From: Chloropicon primus
Taxonomy: Eukaryota; Chlorophyta; Chloropicophyceae; Chloropicales; Chloropicaceae
Assembly (NCBI GenBank): GCA_023205875.1
Contig: CP060759.1
Span: 535,501-599,500 of the forward strand
Reading direction: 5' to 3'
DNA: 64,000 nt
The notes under the pieces were generated by a model. It was not told the DNA's origin. It did no database searches and was given only the letters and a program-made list of their open reading frames with translations. Shown one piece after another: positions 1 to 10,518 of the stretch (position 1 is the first letter of the stretch; the number at the start of each line of letters is the position of its first letter). A program made the position numbers and the translations under genes.

Positions 1-2
1 AG

Positions 3-621
3 ATGGTCACCAGAGGGAGCAAGAAGAACGAGGTAAGACGAACACGCCGACGGCGTGGCGTCGCACTCCCTGAGGACTGGACTAACTGACTGACCCAATG
101 AATGAATGAATGAATTATGGGTGACGACGACGTTGTCGTTGTTCCGAAAGCAGGAGGAGGCGAGCGGCGCGTTGGGGCCGAACCAGACGCTTGTGATAGA
201 GGTGGTGAAGGGGCCGTCCAAGGGAAAGGTGTACAGGGCCGGGCCGAACCAGAAGCAGCTTTCGGTGGGGAGGACCAAGGCCTCGGTCGTCCACGTGAAG
301 AGTCCGGGGGTCTCCGAGAAGCACGCGGAGGTCGTGTGGAGCCCGGAGAAGACCTCGTGGTGCATCCGGGACGTGGGATCCTCGAACGGAACGGTCGTGA
401 ACGGCGAGAACCTCGAGCCTGAGGTGCTGGCCAGGCCACTTCGGGACGGCGACAGGGTGAAGCTGGGACTCCAGTCGGAGCTCCTGATCCAGGTGGTCGA
501 CGTTCCGGACGAGAACATCACCGTCGAGCAGTACCTGAACAAAGAGTGCGATAGGCTCATCTCCAAGATGCAGTCCAGAACGAGCGAGCTCGTGGGCGAC
601 ATGAAGAAGGTGCTGGCGTGA
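3..621 (+). CDS. FHA-domain protein, two exons
   Basis: Exon 1 is 3-32 (ATG plus nine codons, MVTRGSKKNE), the intron is 33-153 (GTAAGA donor, CAG acceptor, phase 0), and exon 2 is 154-621, giving about 165 aa. Exon 2 encodes an FHA domain over roughly residues 20-125: the core shows SVGR, then SEKHAEV and DVGSSNGTVVNG, the usual Arg, Ser-x-x-His and Asn-Gly phosphothreonine-binding positions. A short helical tail follows. FHA modules bind phosphothreonine peptides in signalling, DNA-repair and RNA-processing proteins; nothing here picks one. An unspliced reading would start at 106 inside the intron and is less likely because the donor and acceptor are strong and in phase. Exons further left cannot be excluded because the gene starts 2 nt from the window edge. 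Confidence 0.8.
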
Positions 622-791
622 GAGAGGCCCGGCGACCAGCGACGACGAGAGCGAGTCGAACTACTTTATATGCGCGCGCCGGGCGCGTAAACCACTGCCG
701 AGAACAACAACCCAAAAAAAAAGCAGCTCAGCTGTGTTGTACATTAATAAGAATAGAAACGACTGAGTCAACTTTGCTTTAAGACCAATCC

Positions 792-2970
792 TCACGCCTG
801 GCGAGTGTTGCGAGGAGAAAACTCTTTGCTGTTCGGGCTCCCCTCCTCGAGCGTCGTGGGAATTCGGAAGTTGTACGGGCCCAGAAGCGGTGTGGAGATC
901 GCATCGGACGACAACTGGATCGATTTCCTCATGCTGTCGTCGCCAATGATCGGGCTGCCCGCGGAAGGCGTCATCATCGTCCTGTTCTTCCTCTCATCGA
1001 CTTTTTCCAGCAGGATGCCCAGTTTCATGTCGATCTGCTTGAGCCTGGCCACAAAGACGTCCTCGTTCGTCGTTCCCTTGAGCTCCTGGTCCTTGGGACC
1101 GCCTTCCTCCACCAGCGGCATCAGGCGCTGGCTCATCTCGTTCGTCCAGCTCTGCAAGTTCGCAAACAGCTGCATCTGGTCCTTGAAGCCGTTGTGCTTG
1201 TCCTTGAAAATTTCTTCCGCGGTCGAAAGCTTGCTCTCAAGCTCGCTGAACTTCTTCGTCGACGCTTGTCTCAAGTCCCTCTTGTAGTCCGCGAGCTCCC
1301 TGGTGGCGTACTTGAGCTCCTTGTTCACCTCGCTGAGCCTCGCCTCCGTCTCCTCTTTCATCTCTTGGAACTCTCTCAGCTTGTTCGGGTAGTCCATGAG
1401 GTAGTCGTAAATCTCGTGCTCGTCGAGGCCGAGCCTTTCAATCAGCTTGGTCATCTTAACCGCCACCGCCTTGTCCACAAAGTTGGCCGAGAAATCTTTC
1501 GAGGACAGCTGGGCACTCTTCAAGTCATTCCTTTTCGGCCTCTCCGTCTCTCTCTTCTTCCAGGCCGCTTCCCACTGCGTCCAGCGTTCCTTGTTCTTGA
1601 TCACCTTCTTCATGGCAGAGATCTCAAGGTCGTGGTACTTGGCCCTCTGCAACTTCTTGTGCCGGACGTCCTTCACCGAGGACACGGCCAGGTGCCTCTG
1701 GTCCTTCACGCTTCTGCACTCGAGAGCAATGTCCGTCTTGCAGTTGTTCGCGCCCTCCAAGATATTCGTCAAACGATCGACGTTCTGCTTCGCGACGATC
1801 ACTCCCATCTCGATCCTCTTCTGGACGAACTCGAGCTGGAAGTGAAATATCCCCAGGTTCTGGGACTTGCCTCGAGCGCTGTCAAGCTCCTTGGCGATCG
1901 TCTTCGCCTTCAGCTTCGCGGCATTATCCGGCGCGGCAACTGATGCCGTGTAAGCAGCATGCCTCTCCAGCTCTTTGCTCGTCCCCTCCAACGTGCTCAG
2001 CAGGACCTTCTTCCTCTCCACCTCGTCCTTTATCAAGTTGTAGTCCTTGATGACGTCTATGATCCCTTTTTTGTACACTTGCAGGGTATTCGTCGCCTTG
2101 GCTTTGATGAGGCTCCCCACGGGCACCGTCGCCGAAAGCAGGGAGCTCTTGTCCTTGGCCCTTCGAGATGACGCTGGCCTGCTCACTCCCAGGGTGGGAT
2201 ACGTCACGCTTCTCTTGGTCACCCCGTTCTCCTTCAGGGAAGGGTCCTGCATGTGCACGTGGCTTTTCGAGTACGAGGTCGACTCTTGCGAGTTTGTCGG
2301 CAAGGCGGGCCTCGATATCGTCCTGTACCCTGGTCTGTCAGCTGTCCCTGGCCTGTTTCCTATGGGACGGGACACGTCCCTTAGCGCGTTGTCGGCAGTG
2401 GAAGGCCTCTGCCTCACCCGTCCAGACGCCTGCGGCGTGGTGCTCCTACTTGCAACAGCCACAGCAATACGCGCGCGCCACGAGAGAGAGAGAGAGAGAG
2501 AGAAGGGGGGGAGGAACGCAAAGTAACAGCGTCAGCTTGGGCTTGAACCAGAGACCGAATTCGTGCGTCAGACAAGAGAGTGTGGGGTTCTCTGCTCACC
2601 TCGTTCTGCTCTCGCTCGAGCCCGGCCGGGACAGGGTGGACCGGCGAGAGAACAGCAAGGGCGTCCTGGACCTGTAGTTCGGACTGAAGGAGCGGGCAGA
2701 AGGCATGCGCCTCTCCAGAATGGCTTGCTCCGTCATATTCCTCGAGGGCGCCGCGGGGTGGCTAAGCGTCCCCCTCCCGCCGAAAGCCCTGGGAGTATCC
2801 TCGTAGTGCGGTATCACCAACCGCTTTCCCGGTGTCGTAGGTCTGTCCAAGGGGTCAAAGCAAAGAGAAAGCAAAAGCAAAAACGTCTCAAAACATCAGT
2901 TCCGCATCCTCAGGGATCCAAACCCACCAAAGCCTCCACCTTTCCCTTACCTTGGCGTAGAGACCTCCAT
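792..2970 (-). CDS. Coiled-coil protein, possibly ciliary; three exons
   Basis: Exons on the minus strand are 2970-2951 (MEVSTP), 2842-2600 and 2448-792, with introns 2950-2843 and 2599-2449 (GTAAGG and GTGAGC donors). The phases agree and give 639 aa. The first ~200 residues are Ser/Arg/Pro-rich and disordered, with short basic repeats; residues ~200-560 are predicted long coiled coil rich in K, E, L and R. The style resembles algal axonemal docking and coiled-coil proteins (for example the outer-dynein-arm docking complex), but I recognise no diagnostic motif, so the family is open. An in-frame GTG at 2462 is not the start; the true ATG is two introns upstream. A TGACGTTA motif lies about 280 nt upstream. 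The 3' end faces the FHA gene at a distance of 170 nt. Confidence 0.7.
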
Positions 2971-2993
2971 GCCTCCTTATCAAAGGGATGTCA

Positions 2994-3025
<32 letters not shown>

Positions 3026-3774
3026 TGTTATCCAAACTCGGAACACCTTATCGTCACTGGAGCCGCAACACACAATGCACCAAGGACTTGAAATTCAACC
3101 GACAAGCGCCGCAGAGCCTGTGCAATGATGGGGATCCAATCCTGCGCCCTCCTGTACGAACCCAAAGGACGTCGCCCTTTGCCTCCGCTGCCTTGAAGGG
3201 TGGGTTCCAGTTTTGACTTTTCATGCCTAGGCCATTTAACGGATCTCTAACGTCACATATCGAACGATGAGAGAGAGAGAAAACGAAGAATAGTATAGTA
3301 TGAAATTTGAAATTCAGCACACAGGAGGGGAGGAGTTGCCTCGGTTCGGAGGTTTTGAGGGCGGAGAAGAGGGCTCAAGGGACGAGGAGAGGGAAGGAAA
3401 AGGAAAGTGTGTAAAAGTACGTCTCGAAATCTTTCTGTTGATACCTCAATTGACGGGTTTGGTTCAGGATTCGACCAGGATTTGGGGCATCGAGAGGGTG
3501 TTGGACGGAGCACAAAACGAGAGAGGAGGGAGGACTTTGGCTTGGCTTGGGTCGGCCTGAGGAGGTTTGGGGCGGGAAGGAGGTTTGCTGGTTTGGCATT
3601 CGTCCCTTTTCCCACGAGGTCCACGCCCATCGCACGAAGTGCCGCACTCACACGGAGACAGAGGCAGAGAGGATTGAGGATCGAGGACTCTCGAACTCGG
3701 TGAGGGAGCTCCTCCACTTTGGAGGTCACCTCTCGCGCCGTTGAGCATCGAAGGGGAGTTGGATTTCGGCCAGG
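2971..3774. other. Divergent promoter region
   Basis: No gene is seen in this 804-nt gap between the minus-strand coiled-coil gene and the plus-strand acyltransferase. It holds a (CA)n microsatellite at 2993-3021, just upstream of the 2970 start, and a minus-strand TGTGACGTTA motif at 3248-3257. The open frames through it are unconvincing: they start at non-ATG codons or have low-complexity composition. Confidence 0.5.
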
Positions 3775-4701
3775 ATGTCGAATTCCAAGTACCACTCGTA
3801 CCCCGAGGAGCACGCGCCCTTCGTGCGGCACGACAGGTATGGGGTCATGGGGCTGGAGAAGCAGGGAATCCTGGAACGGGTGAGGCTGTCGGTGGCGTAC
3901 TGCACCGTCCTGCCTCTGAGGCTCTTCACCTCGATCGCGCTGGTGGCGTTGTTTTACTTGGTGTGCCTGGCGTTTCCGAAGAACGAGCAGGTGAACCGGA
4001 CCGCCCTGAGGATAACTGCGAGGACTATCCTGCTGATCATAGGCTTCGGGTCCATCGAGGTGGACAGGGGAGGGGAGGGGGTGCCCTCTGCTGGCGTCGT
4101 GTGCAACCACGTGGGCTGGACGGATATTCTGATCCTCAGCTCGATTTTCGGCCCCTCCTTCGTGGCCAGGAGCGCCACAAAGGACACCCCCCTCATCGGC
4201 AGGGTCTCGATGGCCATGAATTGCCTCTTCGTGGAGAGGGAAAAGCAGACGGACGGCTCCAGAGAAGGCATCGCGACACAGCTAAAAGAACGGATGAAGA
4301 GCACCTACGATCAGAAGTCTCGCCCTGTGGTGATCTTTGCCGAGGGGACGACGACAAACGGGAATTACCTCCTTCCTTTCAAGTCGGGCGCTTTCCTCGC
4401 CTGCCTCCCGCTGACGCTGGTCATTGTCAAGTACACCACGAGCACGGGGGGGGTCTCTCCGGCTTGGGAAAGCATTAGCGGGCTGCGGCACTTGTGCCTG
4501 ATGCTCTGCGAGCGCCGGCACAAAGCCAGCGTCAAGGTGCTGAGCATATCCCCCAAGCCCGGCGAGAGTCCCAAGGAGTACTGCCAGAGGGCGAGGCAGA
4601 CCATGCTCGAGACGGCGAACTTGTCGTCCTCGAAGAGCACGTTCAGTGACAAGCAGCAGTACCACAAGCGGCTGAGGCAGGAGCACGATAAATTCGAATA
4701 G
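3775..4701 (+). CDS. Lysophospholipid acyltransferase (PlsC domain)
   Basis: Single exon, 308 aa, starting at an ATG in a CCAGG context. The family transfers an acyl group from acyl-CoA to lysophosphatidylcholine or lysophosphatidylethanolamine in ER membranes (LPCAT1/LPEAT2 group). Seen in sequence: hydrophobic segments at ~45-65 and ~80-95; the catalytic H-x4-D block NHVGWTD with His112 and Asp117; a substrate-binding motif EGTTTNGN starting at Glu190; and the usual distance between the two. The protein is shorter than LPCAT1 and has no C-terminal EF-hands, so it fits the compact plant/algal type. The C-terminus is charged and helical. The acyl and head-group specificity cannot be read from the sequence. 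Confidence 0.85.
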   Translation: MSNSKYHSYPEEHAPFVRHDRYGVMGLEKQGILERVRLSVAYCTVLPLRLFTSIALVALFYLVCLAFPKNEQVNRTALRITARTILLIIGFGSIEVDRGGEGVPSAGVVCNHVGWTDILILSSIFGPSFVARSATKDTPLIGRVSMAMNCLFVEREKQTDGSREGIATQLKERMKSTYDQKSRPVVIFAEGTTTNGNYLLPFKSGAFLACLPLTLVIVKYTTSTGGVSPAWESISGLRHLCLMLCERRHKASVKVLSISPKPGESPKEYCQRARQTMLETANLSSSKSTFSDKQQYHKRLRQEHDKFE

Positions 4702-4905
4702 CGGGGCGTGCGTTCGCGCCGTCGTCGGGGCAAGACAAGTCAGTGATCTTTTTTTTTTTTGTAAATTACCACCCCAAAATCCCTTGTATACTATAGTTAT
4801 GAAGACACAAAAAGCGCGAGGTGTGCACGCGTCTAGAAAAGGACTAACTACATGTATACACCCTTTATTTTTTAAACGATATGCAACTTGAAAACCGCCT
4901 CAAAA

Positions 4906-6478
4906 CTACTCCTTTGCCGTCTCTTCGGGGGCATCTGCAGCTTCTTCTGGCTTTTCCTCGGCGGTGCCGTTGGTCTTCTCTTCGCCTTCGTCGGCCTTGG
5001 TCTCGCCCTCGGCAATCTGCGCGGCAATGGCCTCCTTCTGGGCAGCCCTCTTGACGTGCTCGTCCTTGCGCTTCTCGAGGTACTCTGCCTTCTTCTCTCC
5101 CAGCTTGGTAATCAGTTCAGACATACCGCTTTTGTTCGTTGGCGCCGTCAAACCCAAGGAAGCAAAAGAGGAAATGATGTCCATGGAATGGACAATCTTC
5201 TCCGGCTTTGTGGCCTTCTTCTTCCCTCCTTTCTTCTTACCCTTGCCAGACCCAGTGAACCACGAATCCATCTCGTTCTCGGCGTCCTTCTTGTTGAGGA
5301 CCACCATCCCGTCCTGCGCCTGGGGGGCAGACTTCACCTCCTCGGCCGCGACTTCTTCCTTGTCGAAGGTCTTGAGGTAGCTCACGAGCTGCTCGCAGGT
5401 GGTCACCTCCCTGTCAAACGGCTCTCCAGCCTCGTCGAGTTGCCTCTGCTTCCTCTCTATGTCTCTCTTCTTCCTCTCCTCCTGCTCCGCCTCCCACTTC
5501 TTCTGTCTATCCTCCTTGGCCTGGGCCCTCCACGCTCTCTCCTTCGTCCAGTACTCGTCCTCGACCTTCCTATGCTCGTCCCTGAGTTTGTTGATAGTCT
5601 CCTTGCACTTCTTGACAATCTCGTACTGATCGGACTTCTGCTTGAACAAGTCCGGGATCTCGTCCTTGGACTCGCCGAGCTCCGCCTTGATCTGGTCCAT
5701 GATCTTGCGCTGCTCCTGCTCCTCAGCCTTCAAGCTGGTGATCTTCTCCCCCACGGCCTTGAGCTGAGCGTAAAGGGCGTCCCTCGCCGCTGGGTCCACC
5801 GCGCCCCCGCTGCTCTCGAAGAGCTCCTTCACCAGAGCCTTGGACTTCCTCAGCTCCGAGATCTGCACCACGATCTTCTTCTCCTCGTTCAGGGTCATCG
5901 ACGTGTGGGCCATCTCGTTCTCCAGCCTCTCGATCGCCGCGTCAATGTCCTCCACCTTGACGTACTGGCACTTTTCGCGAATCGCCTTCTGCTGGGCGCG
6001 GACCGCGTCCTTCTGCGCGTCCAGAGCCTTCAGCTGGGTCCGGATTCCGTTCTGCTCCTCCTGCTCGCGCGAGAACGAGGCACACAAGTCACCCATGGTC
6101 AGCACACGAAAACGAAAACGAAAACGAAAAGGAAAACGGAACACATATTCAGAACCGCCTGAGCAGATCGTCGACACAAAGCAAAACAAAACTCCTCGTG
6201 AGGAGTTGACGGGCGGGAGAGGCGTCCCTCCTCGTTTCGCGACTTACGAATAAACCCTTGAGCTCGGTCCTCAAGGCGATCAGCTTGTTCCTTGGCCCGG
6301 AGGTGGCGCTCCCTTGCCCTTTCCTTCCCTCCTTGATGTTATCGATCTTGTTCTTCAGTTCGCCCATCTTGTCGTGACACTTGGATATTTGGGTCCTCAG
6401 CTTCTCAATCTGAGCGTCAAGTTGTGACCTGTCCGGCCTCGTAGGTCGGGTCAACCTCTTCTTACTCTCCGCCGTCAT
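4906..6478 (-). CDS. BFR1: BFR1-like coiled-coil RNA-binding protein, two exons
   Basis: Exon 1 is 6478-6248 and exon 2 is 6060-4906; the intron 6247-6061 has a GTAAGT donor and GAGCAG acceptor, phase 0. The product is 461 aa. It is highly charged and almost wholly helical, beginning with SKKRLTRPTRPD and continuing as long coiled coil, then a K-rich patch (GKGKKKGGKKK) near residue 345 and an acidic Glu/Ala tail. This layout matches the yeast Bfr1 / nuclear segregation protein family, which associates with polysomes and mRNAs at the ER. The family call rests on overall pattern rather than a catalytic motif. The 5' flank has TGACGTTAA at 6594-6602, about 115 nt from the start codon. Confidence 0.7.
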
Positions 6479-7224
6479 GACTCTCCCCTCTCGCTCGGTC
6501 TCTCTCCCTCGTCTCTCGTCACGATCGGCGCGCTCCCTCTGGCTCTGCTCCTCTCTCTCCCTTCAAACGTCTCCTTTGGCGGCGTCCTGTCCATGACGTT
6601 AATTATACACTATCCTCCATATGAAGTTAATTATACAATACCAAAAGTGTCGTAAAATCCAAAGATTTAGTTACCATCGTTAGGTTTTAGGAGGAGAGGA
6701 TGGATGATGATCTTTGTGTCTTCATTATTGACGGCAAGGATCCCAAGGCGAAGAGGGAGTCCTCTTCGTCCTCGCTGTGCTCCTCCTCGTGCTCGTCTCT
6801 CCTGATGCTCCACTTGCATCGTTGAGGACCCCGCCCCATCGGTGGACTCCCCGTCCGCCTGCCCTGCTGAAGTTCTCCCCCCAACCTGGAGAAGTAAAGC
6901 CTTTTCCCGGATCCTCTTCTTCTCTCTTCCTCTTTCCTCTTCCTCCTCCGAAGGAGGCGCCGATCCAGCCAAGCCTTGGGCAACACAAGTCCATTGGTCA
7001 ATCCTTTGGCAACGCAAGGGAACTCGACTCGAGGGAGGGGCGGCAGGCAAGGCCCGCATTGTGGATAGGAGTTGGGAATCGTCATCGTCGTCCGGGGGCT
7101 TTCATTGCCATCGGTGCTATCGTCTTTGCTTCCCTTTGACTGCGAGGTGCGGCGCAAGGTTCTCCATCCCTTGGGAGGGTGTGTTGTCCTGGAGTCCTGA
7201 GTGGAAGGGAAGGGAAAGGTGGGG
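6479..7224. other. Divergent intergenic region with short direct repeat
   Basis: There is no convincing gene between the BFR1-like gene (minus) and the cation channel (plus). The BFR1-proximal part carries TGACGTTAA at 6594 and a direct repeat of GTTAATTATACA at about 6598 and 6627. The rest is Ser/Arg/Pro-coding-like low-complexity sequence open in several frames, without a good ATG or conserved look. Confidence 0.45.
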
Positions 7225-8754
7225 ATGGCAGACACGGAAGGGGGCGTGGATCAAAAGGAGCAGCAGCAGGACGGGGGAAACGACCCTGTCAACGTTGCGA
7301 TGAACCCAATAGCGGAGGAGGAGGAGGAGGCGAGGAGGAACAGCGGTTTTATCGTCCAAGACAACCCCTTGGCGGGAAACTCCGCTGCCGAGGCGGAGAA
7401 CAAGGTACTTCCGGCAAAGAAGGTCACGATCTCTGTGCCGCTGCAGGATGAATCGGGTGGCTTCTCCTCCAAGCTTGCCGCTCGCGAGAGCGCTCTGAGC
7501 GCGCAGCTGGGCATGCCATACGACGAGGGCGCGAGCGTGCTGTGCAGGGCGGTAAAGGAAATGAAGAGCGGAACGGGGCCGGTCTTCAAGGAGATGGAAG
7601 ACCTTCACAACGAGATAGCAAGGGCTCTTGGAAAGCCCGTGAGCGAGACTCCGGCGGAAAGGAAGGCCACGGCGCGCTGGAAGGAGCTGGGTGGAGCAGT
7701 CATCGTTCAAAACAAGCAAGCCACCCTGATGCAGCAGATTAAGGAGGCGAGGTTGTGGGAGCCCAAAGAGGGCACGATAGGTCACCGTGTTTTCAAGATC
7801 GTAAGGCACCCGAAATTCCAGTACGTCATGACGATAAACATCATTGTCACTGGCATAGTTCACGGGTTGGTGGCTACCTCTTGGGCAAGGGATGACTGGT
7901 ACTTCGAGATGACCCTGTATATTATGGACATACTGCTTGTCATCATGTCCACTGTAGAGTTTCTGGCTCTCTCGTTCACGCTGAGCTGGAGGTGCTTGCT
8001 CGATGGCTGGAACTGCCTGGACTTCTTTACCCTGGCTGTAAGCTGGCTCGTGATCTTCTTGGGCAACCCCTACTGGTCGTTCGGAGTCTGCAGAACTTTC
8101 AGGCTCACGAGGCAGTTCGAGTCCTCGAAAATCTTGGTGGAGGGTTTCATCATGGCCTTGCCCTCCATCCTTTGGGTCTTCTTGATCATCTTCATCAATA
8201 TCTGCGTGTTCACCGTCATCGGCGTTCAGTTCTTCAGAGAGAAATCGCCAGAGCAGTATGGGGACATCCGAACTGGGCTTTACACGAGCTTCAAGTTGAT
8301 GACGCTTGAGAATTGGACAGACGAAGCGGAGACATTGAGGCAGGCCTACAAGTACGGAAGCGCTTACTTCATCTTGTTCATCACGACAAACTCGTTCATT
8401 CTGCTGAACCTGTTGATTGCAACGGTGGTGGACCTGATCAGGGAGATCGGGCAGAAGAAGAATGCGATGAAGGATCGGAAACAAGAAGAGAAAAGGCGCA
8501 AGCAGACAGCTGTGGGGGTGTCGAACAAAATAGCGAACCCCTTCTTCAAAGGCTTGCTGCCTCAGCATGCGAAGCGAACCTTGTCGGGCAACAACAGTGC
8601 CCCGACTGCTAACCCCATCACCAACAAGAACGTCAAAGACTTCTTGACCCCAAAAAAGAAGGACAGCAACGATGGGGAGTGCGAGCTGAGTGTCGTGTCG
8701 GCCCTGGCCTCTCAGACTCAAAAGTCTGAAAGGTCGAGCTTGGCGCTCTTGTAA
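7225..8754 (+). CDS. Single-domain voltage-gated cation channel
   Basis: Single exon, 509 aa from the ATG at 7225; an in-frame GTG at 7201 gives no benefit. The N-terminal ~190 residues are cytosolic and acidic. One six-helix domain follows: S1 from ~197, S4 at ~283-308 with CRTFRLTRQF (few arginines), pore loop at ~356-370 with MTLENWTDE, and S6 at ~381-408. The filter TLENW matches the T-x-E-x-W signature of four-domain-equivalent Na/Ca channels of the NaChBac, CatSper and algal EukCat kind, where four single-domain subunits assemble. The C-terminus is basic (KEEKRRKQ-like) and then Ser/Asn-rich. It probably sits in the plasma or ciliary membrane. Ion selectivity and voltage range cannot be read off; the acidic filter Glu is compatible with Ca2+ or Na+. 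Confidence 0.85.
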   Translation: MADTEGGVDQKEQQQDGGNDPVNVAMNPIAEEEEEARRNSGFIVQDNPLAGNSAAEAENKVLPAKKVTISVPLQDESGGFSSKLAARESALSAQLGMPYDEGASVLCRAVKEMKSGTGPVFKEMEDLHNEIARALGKPVSETPAERKATARWKELGGAVIVQNKQATLMQQIKEARLWEPKEGTIGHRVFKIVRHPKFQYVMTINIIVTGIVHGLVATSWARDDWYFEMTLYIMDILLVIMSTVEFLALSFTLSWRCLLDGWNCLDFFTLAVSWLVIFLGNPYWSFGVCRTFRLTRQFESSKILVEGFIMALPSILWVFLIIFINICVFTVIGVQFFREKSPEQYGDIRTGLYTSFKLMTLENWTDEAETLRQAYKYGSAYFILFITTNSFILLNLLIATVVDLIREIGQKKNAMKDRKQEEKRRKQTAVGVSNKIANPFFKGLLPQHAKRTLSGNNSAPTANPITNKNVKDFLTPKKKDSNDGECELSVVSALASQTQKSERSSLALL

Positions 8755-8824
8755 ACAAAAAAACGTGTTGAAATCAAGCTAGGATTAAATTATATTGTAC
8801 GATCGGTGGCTTTTCAATGAGCCC

Positions 8825-10518
8825 TTACAAGTTAGAGAAGCTGCTCGCAAGTTCGTCCACAAAGCTCTGTGTGTAGGCTTGCAATTCTTGTGGATCAGTG
8901 TCATCGTCACCCATGTCCTCCTCATTCTCATCAAATTCACTGAGAATGCTCCCTTCAGGGAAAGCGTGCTTCATCACCCCGACGATCTCGTCGACGCAAT
9001 CGCCTGGGATGTAATTCGCGTTCAAGTCCAACTTCTTCAAGTTCTTGCAGGCCAAAATACTCTTCACGACAGCAACCGCTCCTGCTCTACCTATCTCGTT
9101 CTGATAAAGATCCAAAGTCTCCAGAAGACCCGCTTTTGGTGCGAGGATGGATGACAGAAGACACGCGCCCCTATCGCCCAGCTCGTTCTCCTTGAGGTCT
9201 ATCTCCCTGAGGTTTTGCTTTCCCGCAAGGCTCCTAACGAGGCTCGGGCACGCGTCTGCGGTAATGTCGTTCGCAGCGAGCCCGACACTCTCCAGCTTTG
9301 GCGCAGAATTCATCAGAGCGCCCGCAACCAGCTCCACCCCCTCGTCCTCGAGGCAAGCCTCGCTCAGGTTCAGGTGCTTCAAGTGCTGTTGGGTCTGCAA
9401 AACGCCAACCAGCGCCCCGGCCGTTTCCGGCCCAAGAATGTTATCGTGCAGGTCAAGAGAAACGAGGTTCTTCCCCATCAAGGCACCGGCAAGCCTCTGG
9501 CCACCCTCTTGCTTGACGCGGGAGGAAACCATCATAAAGTCCTCCATGCAGGGCGTCTCCTGGATCAGCTTGGCGATGGAAAAGGCCCCCTCGTTGTCGC
9601 TCATGTTGTTGTACAGGTGCAGCCTTTTCAGGGTTCCTCGGCAGGCCAGGAGGTCGTGGATCGCCTTGCACGCCGCAACGGAGCACCCAATGTTCCTGAA
9701 CGCGATGCCTCTCAAGGATTTCTGGCTCGTCAGCGCGGTGGCACAAGCCCGAATGCCCTTCTCCCCGAGGGCGTTGTCACTAAGGTCGAGGGACTCCAGC
9801 TCCAAGCCCTCCACGGCGTCGCAGAGACACTTGAGCGACTTCATGGCCTCGTCCTCCGGCCTCCCCGCAATCACGTCGCTCAAGTCCAGGTCCACGAGCG
9901 TGTCGCGGCACGCCGAGAAGGCCTCCGCCGCGACCGCCGCCGCGTCGACACCGAAACTCTTCGTGCTGAGCCTGATCCTCCTGACGCCGCTCTTGGAGGC
10001 ACTCAAGATGGGACCAAAGAGCTCCTTCGCCGTCTCAGCCGTCACGAACTCTCTGTTCCCGTCGCACAGGTCTAGGTAATCCTCGGCGCCGGCCTGGCCC
10101 TTCCCCCCGGCGTCCTCCCCTCTCTCGATCGCCTCCACCGCCTGCACCACGAGGTTCCCTGCCTTCCTGGCATAGATCTGTGTCGTCTCCTCGTCCGGCC
10201 TCCTTCCCGTCGTCGTCCTGCTGTCCACCTTCGCCGCGGTATACGCCTGACAAACCACCGAACAAGCACGGCAAGAGAAGAACACCACCAAGACGTCAGC
10301 ACGAGCGACCGAGCCGACCGACCGACCGAGAGAGAGAGGGAAAGAAAGAGAGAGAGAAACTTTTGTTCGCCGACCTTTTCTTCAACGACTTTTGCCTTGG
10401 CCAAGGCCTTTTCTTCCTCTATTTTAACTCCCTTGAGCTCTGCAAGGGACCTGATCGAATGCGCAACTCCTTCCCTCACGCTCTTCCTCCCCAACTCCTT
10501 CACCTCCCACTCTTCCAT
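8825..10518 (-). CDS. RANGAP: Ran GTPase-activating protein (plant-type), two exons
   Basis: Exon 1 is 10518-10375 (48 codons) and exon 2 is 10246-8825; intron 10374-10247 has an AAG|GTCGGC donor and TTGTCAG acceptor, phase 0. The product is 521 aa. RanGAP stimulates GTP hydrolysis by Ran and so sets the nucleocytoplasmic gradient. Residues ~1-90 align by eye to the plant WPP nuclear-envelope-targeting domain (EEEKALAKAKVVEEK across the splice, then QIYARKAGNLVVQAVE), although the Trp-Pro-Pro triplet itself is absent. Residues ~110-470 are leucine-rich repeats of the L-x-x-L-D-L-x-x-N type, and the tail is acidic (FDENEEDMGDDDTD), as in RanGAPs. WPP-type fusion is a Viridiplantae trait. A TGACGTTACA palindrome sits 100 nt upstream. 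Confidence 0.85.

Noticed and set aside
3740-4478. Plus-strand frame in the PlsC gene in another register
   Set aside because: Overlaps the acyltransferase; no domain and Gly/Arg-rich composition.
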